This document shows, piece by piece, positions 29,946-32,446 of a stretch of DNA of 32,446 nucleotides. The notes beneath the pieces were generated by a model that was given only the letters and a program-made list of their open reading frames with translations, ran no database searches and was not told where the DNA came from. Source of the DNA: Penium margaritaceum (taxonomy: Eukaryota > Streptophyta > Zygnematophyceae > Desmidiales > Peniaceae); NCBI GenBank assembly GCA_023375785.1, contig SZWC01007392.1, positions 96,228 to 128,673 on the forward strand, given 5' to 3'. Position numbers and translations under genes: made by a program. How positions within the stretch are numbered: the first letter of the stretch is position 1; each line of letters starts with the position of its first letter.

Positions 29946-31000
29946 GGTGTCCTTTGTTTCCCCTCCTTGTTCCCCTCTATTTTGTTCTGTGCTGCTGATG
30001 TCAGCAGTGACGTCAGCCTAGAATGGCTGACGACAACAGCTGCTACTATGATATGTATAAGGTTGCTGTTATAGATTTTTTTTGCTGGCATCAGGAGTGA
30101 TGTCAGTAGTGATGTCAGCTAAGGGTGGCTAACGTCAACAACGGCTGTTGCTGGAGCTGCTGCTCTATTAGCTGCAAGGCACCTGCTGCTCCTACCGTTG
30201 CCGCTATTATTCCTGCTGCAGCTGGTTTGATGCTGAAGCCGTTGCTACTCCTACTACGGTTGTTGTTGCAGCAACGGCTACTACTGTTGCATCATTTGTT
30301 GCTGCTGCTACTACTGTTGCTGCGGTTGCTGTTGTACCAGCAGCTACTACTATTGCTGCTACTGTTATTGCTGTTGTTTCTCCCACTGGGCTGCTGCGTG
30401 CTTCTTTGGCTGTAGTGGCTGATGTAGCCGCTGTGGTTGTGGCTCCAGTTGCTGTAGGGCCACCTGGGAAAGGGGGTATTTTTTTCTGTTTCGCCTTTCT
30501 TTCTGTTTTTCTTCTATGTTAAAGCAAGCTCTCTGCTCGCTATGGACTCCAAGCTGTGAACAGCCAGTTAATTGCCCGCTTCTCGCTGCTTGCTGCACAC
30601 TACGAGCAGCGAGCTCGCTGCTTACAGCTCGCTGTGAGCAGCAGCAGCTGCTGCTGGTCGCTACTACAGCTGCTACTGCTGGCAGGTGATGGCTGCTACT
30701 TACTATTGCTGTTGCTATAGCCGGCTGCTGCTGTTGCTCGCTGCTGTTGCGCATTGCTGCTGCTATGAGCTGCTGCTGCTGCTATGAGCTGCTGCTACTG
30801 CTTGCTAACGCAGGCTGCTACTACTGTGAGCTGCCGCAAGCTGTTGCTACTACGGATTGCTGTTGCTGTGCATAGCTGCTGCTGGCTGGTATTGCCATTG
30901 TGTGATGCTGTTGCAAGGTGCTATTGGTGGTGCAGGCTACTATTTTTGCTTGCTGCTACTACCAGTCACTACACCTGGTTGACGTCGCCACGTGCATTTT
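29946..31000 (-). repeat. E4 leader: CAG-type tract and TGACGTCA-like repeats
   Basis: This long leader is dominated on the plus strand by GCTGCT and GTTGCTGCT units (minus strand CAGCAG), broken by an A/T-rich patch at 30470-30530. At 29990-30150 two related blocks carry GATGTCAGCAGTGACGTCAG and GATGTCAGTAGTGATGTCAG, resembling the E1 20-bp repeats. Long poly-Leu and poly-Ala/Val ORFs on the plus strand are products of the repeat. Confidence 0.72.
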
Positions 31001-31249
31001 CGTTAGCAAGTGCTTAACGCAGCCCGCGGCTCACCTCCTTGCGTCACATGTGGAGTTGAGCACAGCCGGGAAAAATCCAGTAGCATCTCCCCTGGCCTAG
31101 TGGCCGTGGGAAAAAAATCTGTGGCCGCCACCAGGCCGGTCAGTGCTGCCGAGAAAAAGTCCAGCGGCATTTCCCTTGCAATCGCGTGTATGGGGGTGCA
31201 CCAGCGTAGTAAGGAACCCGTACGCCACTTGTCTATTGCTGCTGCTCTG
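31001..31249 (-). other. E4 conserved leader after primer site
   Basis: Homologous to 16777-17040 of E3. It has about three imperfect units in which a GGGGAAATG-like block is followed by a T-run and CGGC (31068-31180 on the minus strand). Noncoding. Confidence 0.6.
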
Positions 31250-31261
31250 GCTCTGATACCA
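31250..31261 (-). other. E4 primer-binding site
   Basis: TGGTATCAGAGC on the minus strand (plus GCTCTGATACCA), identical to the E1 site and directly next to the LTR end. Confidence 0.87.
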
Positions 31262-32113
31262 AGATTGAAACTGTGCGTTCTAAAGCACAGGTTTAGGCAG
31301 TTGTTGATGCTGTGTCCGAGCTTCCACGCTCGTTGCTTTGTCTGCTACCCCCTAAGTTTTCCCCTCTAGAGTCTAAGTGTGAGTGCTCTGGATTCTTTAC
31401 GGAGAGATGCTCGCCCTGGTGTTAGCGCTAGAAAGCAGCTGAAAACTGGAAATGAATGATTAAGAAACAAGAATGAGCAACAATGGGAGAACCCTCCAAA
31501 TTCTAGCTCCCCCCTCCAGCTTTGTACAGCTTGCTACTCGGTTTCTAAGCTAATCAGAAAATAGACCTATTTTTTGGCGGGCAGGGTTTTCTTTCGGTGA
31601 GCTGTGCCAGACGGCCGACAGCCCAAACCTGGGCTTCGTCCGTTTTGCCTGAAAAGTGGAAAACACCTTAATACGCACGTTGCAAATGCAGTCGTGCGGT
31701 CGGAATGAGCTTGAAAAATAGCATTGGAGAGCTATAGCTGCCTATACCTTGGCAGTGTCTGCGCTTATTTCTGGTACCAACAGTTCTTGAAAAGCATGAA
31801 ACGTGGACCCTAGGCGTGACACAACGTTGCGAGCGCAGCAGTGCAGTCAAACACGGTGCTGGAAGTGTGCAGACAGCATACGCAATGACAGTGCCTGCTG
31901 GCGGCACGACTGTCGATGAGGTCTGGCGATGGAGCGGAGCATGTTGGAGGGAGGAGGCTGCATCAGACCGCTTGTCGGCCTTAGCGTGCGTCGGCTCCAC
32001 TGGACGACACTCCATCATCGTCGCGTCTCGCCGTGAGTCATCTACACGTCGATGTACACAAGCCGAGAGGATGCAACAGATTACAAGTGAAAGATGTGAG
32101 ACAATAACCAATA
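31262..32113 (-). repeat. E4 5' LTR
   Basis: About 852 bp. On the minus strand it begins TATTGGTTATTG, where the 3' copy has TGTTGG, so the terminal TG has become TA. It ends next to the primer-binding site. It is the complete reference copy to which 15527-15910 and 23641-24001 align, and it is homologous to the E3 LTR. Confidence 0.84.
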
Positions 32114-32118
32114 CATTC
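32114..32118. repeat. E4 target-site duplication, right copy
   Basis: CATTC, identical to 15522-15526. Confidence 0.75.
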
Positions 32119-32446
32119 CACCTTCTGTGACATGTGTGGTGCATTCTAGCAGCATACATGCTTAGTAGAATTTTCTCGATTGTTGAGACCCGGGCATTTG
32201 GTGGTTTGTGCTAGTGCACCGGAGGACCCCATAGAAGTTTCACCGCTTAGTCTCTACTAGGTTCTGCACTCCTTGTGTGGTCGAATTATGGGTACGTGGT
32301 CGTTTGTATGAGTACATTCGGAGACCCAGCATTCATTGGTCTGGTCTTGTTGGCCCCTTGTCAGACATGTGTAGTTTGTATGTGGCTGAGACCCGGACAC
32401 TTGGTTACATGTTTCGACGTCTCGGGAGGCCTATGTTGGTTTTTCA
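32119..32446. other. Background DNA right of E4
   Basis: No ORF or element match is seen. A loose motif recurs three times: GTTGAGACCCGGGCATTTGG (about 32182), GGAGACCCAGCATTCATTGG (about 32320) and CTGAGACCCGGACACTTGG (about 32383). It could be an old dispersed or tandem repeat. Confidence 0.4.

Larger units (their letters stand above)
15527..32113 (-). mobile_element. E4: decayed copia element on minus strand, interrupted by E3
   Basis: Read on the minus strand: 5' LTR (32113-31262), primer-binding site (31261-31250), CAG-rich leader, gag, protease, integrase, linker repeat, RT, RNase H, polypurine tract and 3' LTR. The 3' LTR is split by E3. Identical CATTC flanks and aligned LTR halves show that 15527-15910 plus 23641-32113 was one insertion. 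The coding region has several frameshifts and many TAG/TAA codons. The protease site is DFW instead of DSG, and RT has YVNN instead of YVDD. It is the oldest-looking element here. Confidence 0.85.

Noticed and set aside
29219..30021. Plus-strand poly-Leu and Ala/Val ORFs resembling membrane proteins
   Set aside because: The hydrophobic runs come from CTG/TTG repeat units antisense to E4 gag and leader.
1..32446. Fungal RIP as the source of the stop codons
   Set aside because: RIP leaves strongly AT-rich sequence with depleted CpA. These elements remain GC-rich with abundant CAG, so milder methylation-linked decay fits better.

Overview
The window looks like eukaryotic nuclear DNA made almost entirely of Ty1/copia LTR retrotransposons. 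No host gene, rRNA, tRNA or CRISPR array is visible. Three elements carry a primer-binding site beginning TGGTATCAGAG, the initiator-Met-tRNA site typical of plant copia elements. Together with high GC and long CAG-type tracts this suggests a plant-lineage genome, perhaps a streptophyte or green alga. The lineage is inference, because only transposons are present.

Layout: (E0) 1-602, minus strand, a fragment of a copia integrase that runs off the left edge. (E1) 604-8883, plus strand, a copia element with a 5'-truncated 5' LTR, a CAG-rich leader, gag, pol and a 3' LTR. (E2) 8921-15268, plus strand, a different and better preserved copia lineage with 881-882-bp LTRs. (background) 15269-15526, non-transposon sequence. 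(E4) 15527-32113, minus strand, a decayed copia element flanked by the same 5-bp target duplication CATTC at 15522-15526 and 32114-32118. (E3) 15911-23640, plus strand, a relative of E4 that inserted into E4's 3' LTR and split it into 15527-15910 and 23641-24001. (background) 32119-32446.

Each element encodes the usual copia order: gag with zinc knuckle, aspartic protease (D-S-G), integrase (HHCC plus D,D-E), reverse transcriptase (YVDD) and RNase H. E1, E3 and E4 are related to each other. They share a CAG-rich leader, a Pro/Ala/Ser-rich repeat between integrase and reverse transcriptase, and a conserved SGDPGTKALG block after it. All are decayed. In-frame stops, mostly TAG, lie largely where a relative has Gln or Trp, and catalytic Asp residues have become Asn. 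This is the pattern expected of C-to-T/G-to-A decay, with rather few frameshifts. E2 is nearly open but has one frameshift, two TGA codons and two assembly gaps.

Single N characters at 318, 2683, 9803 and 12855 mark assembly joins of unknown size. One has a 204-bp duplicated overlap and another removes the reverse-transcriptase core of E2.
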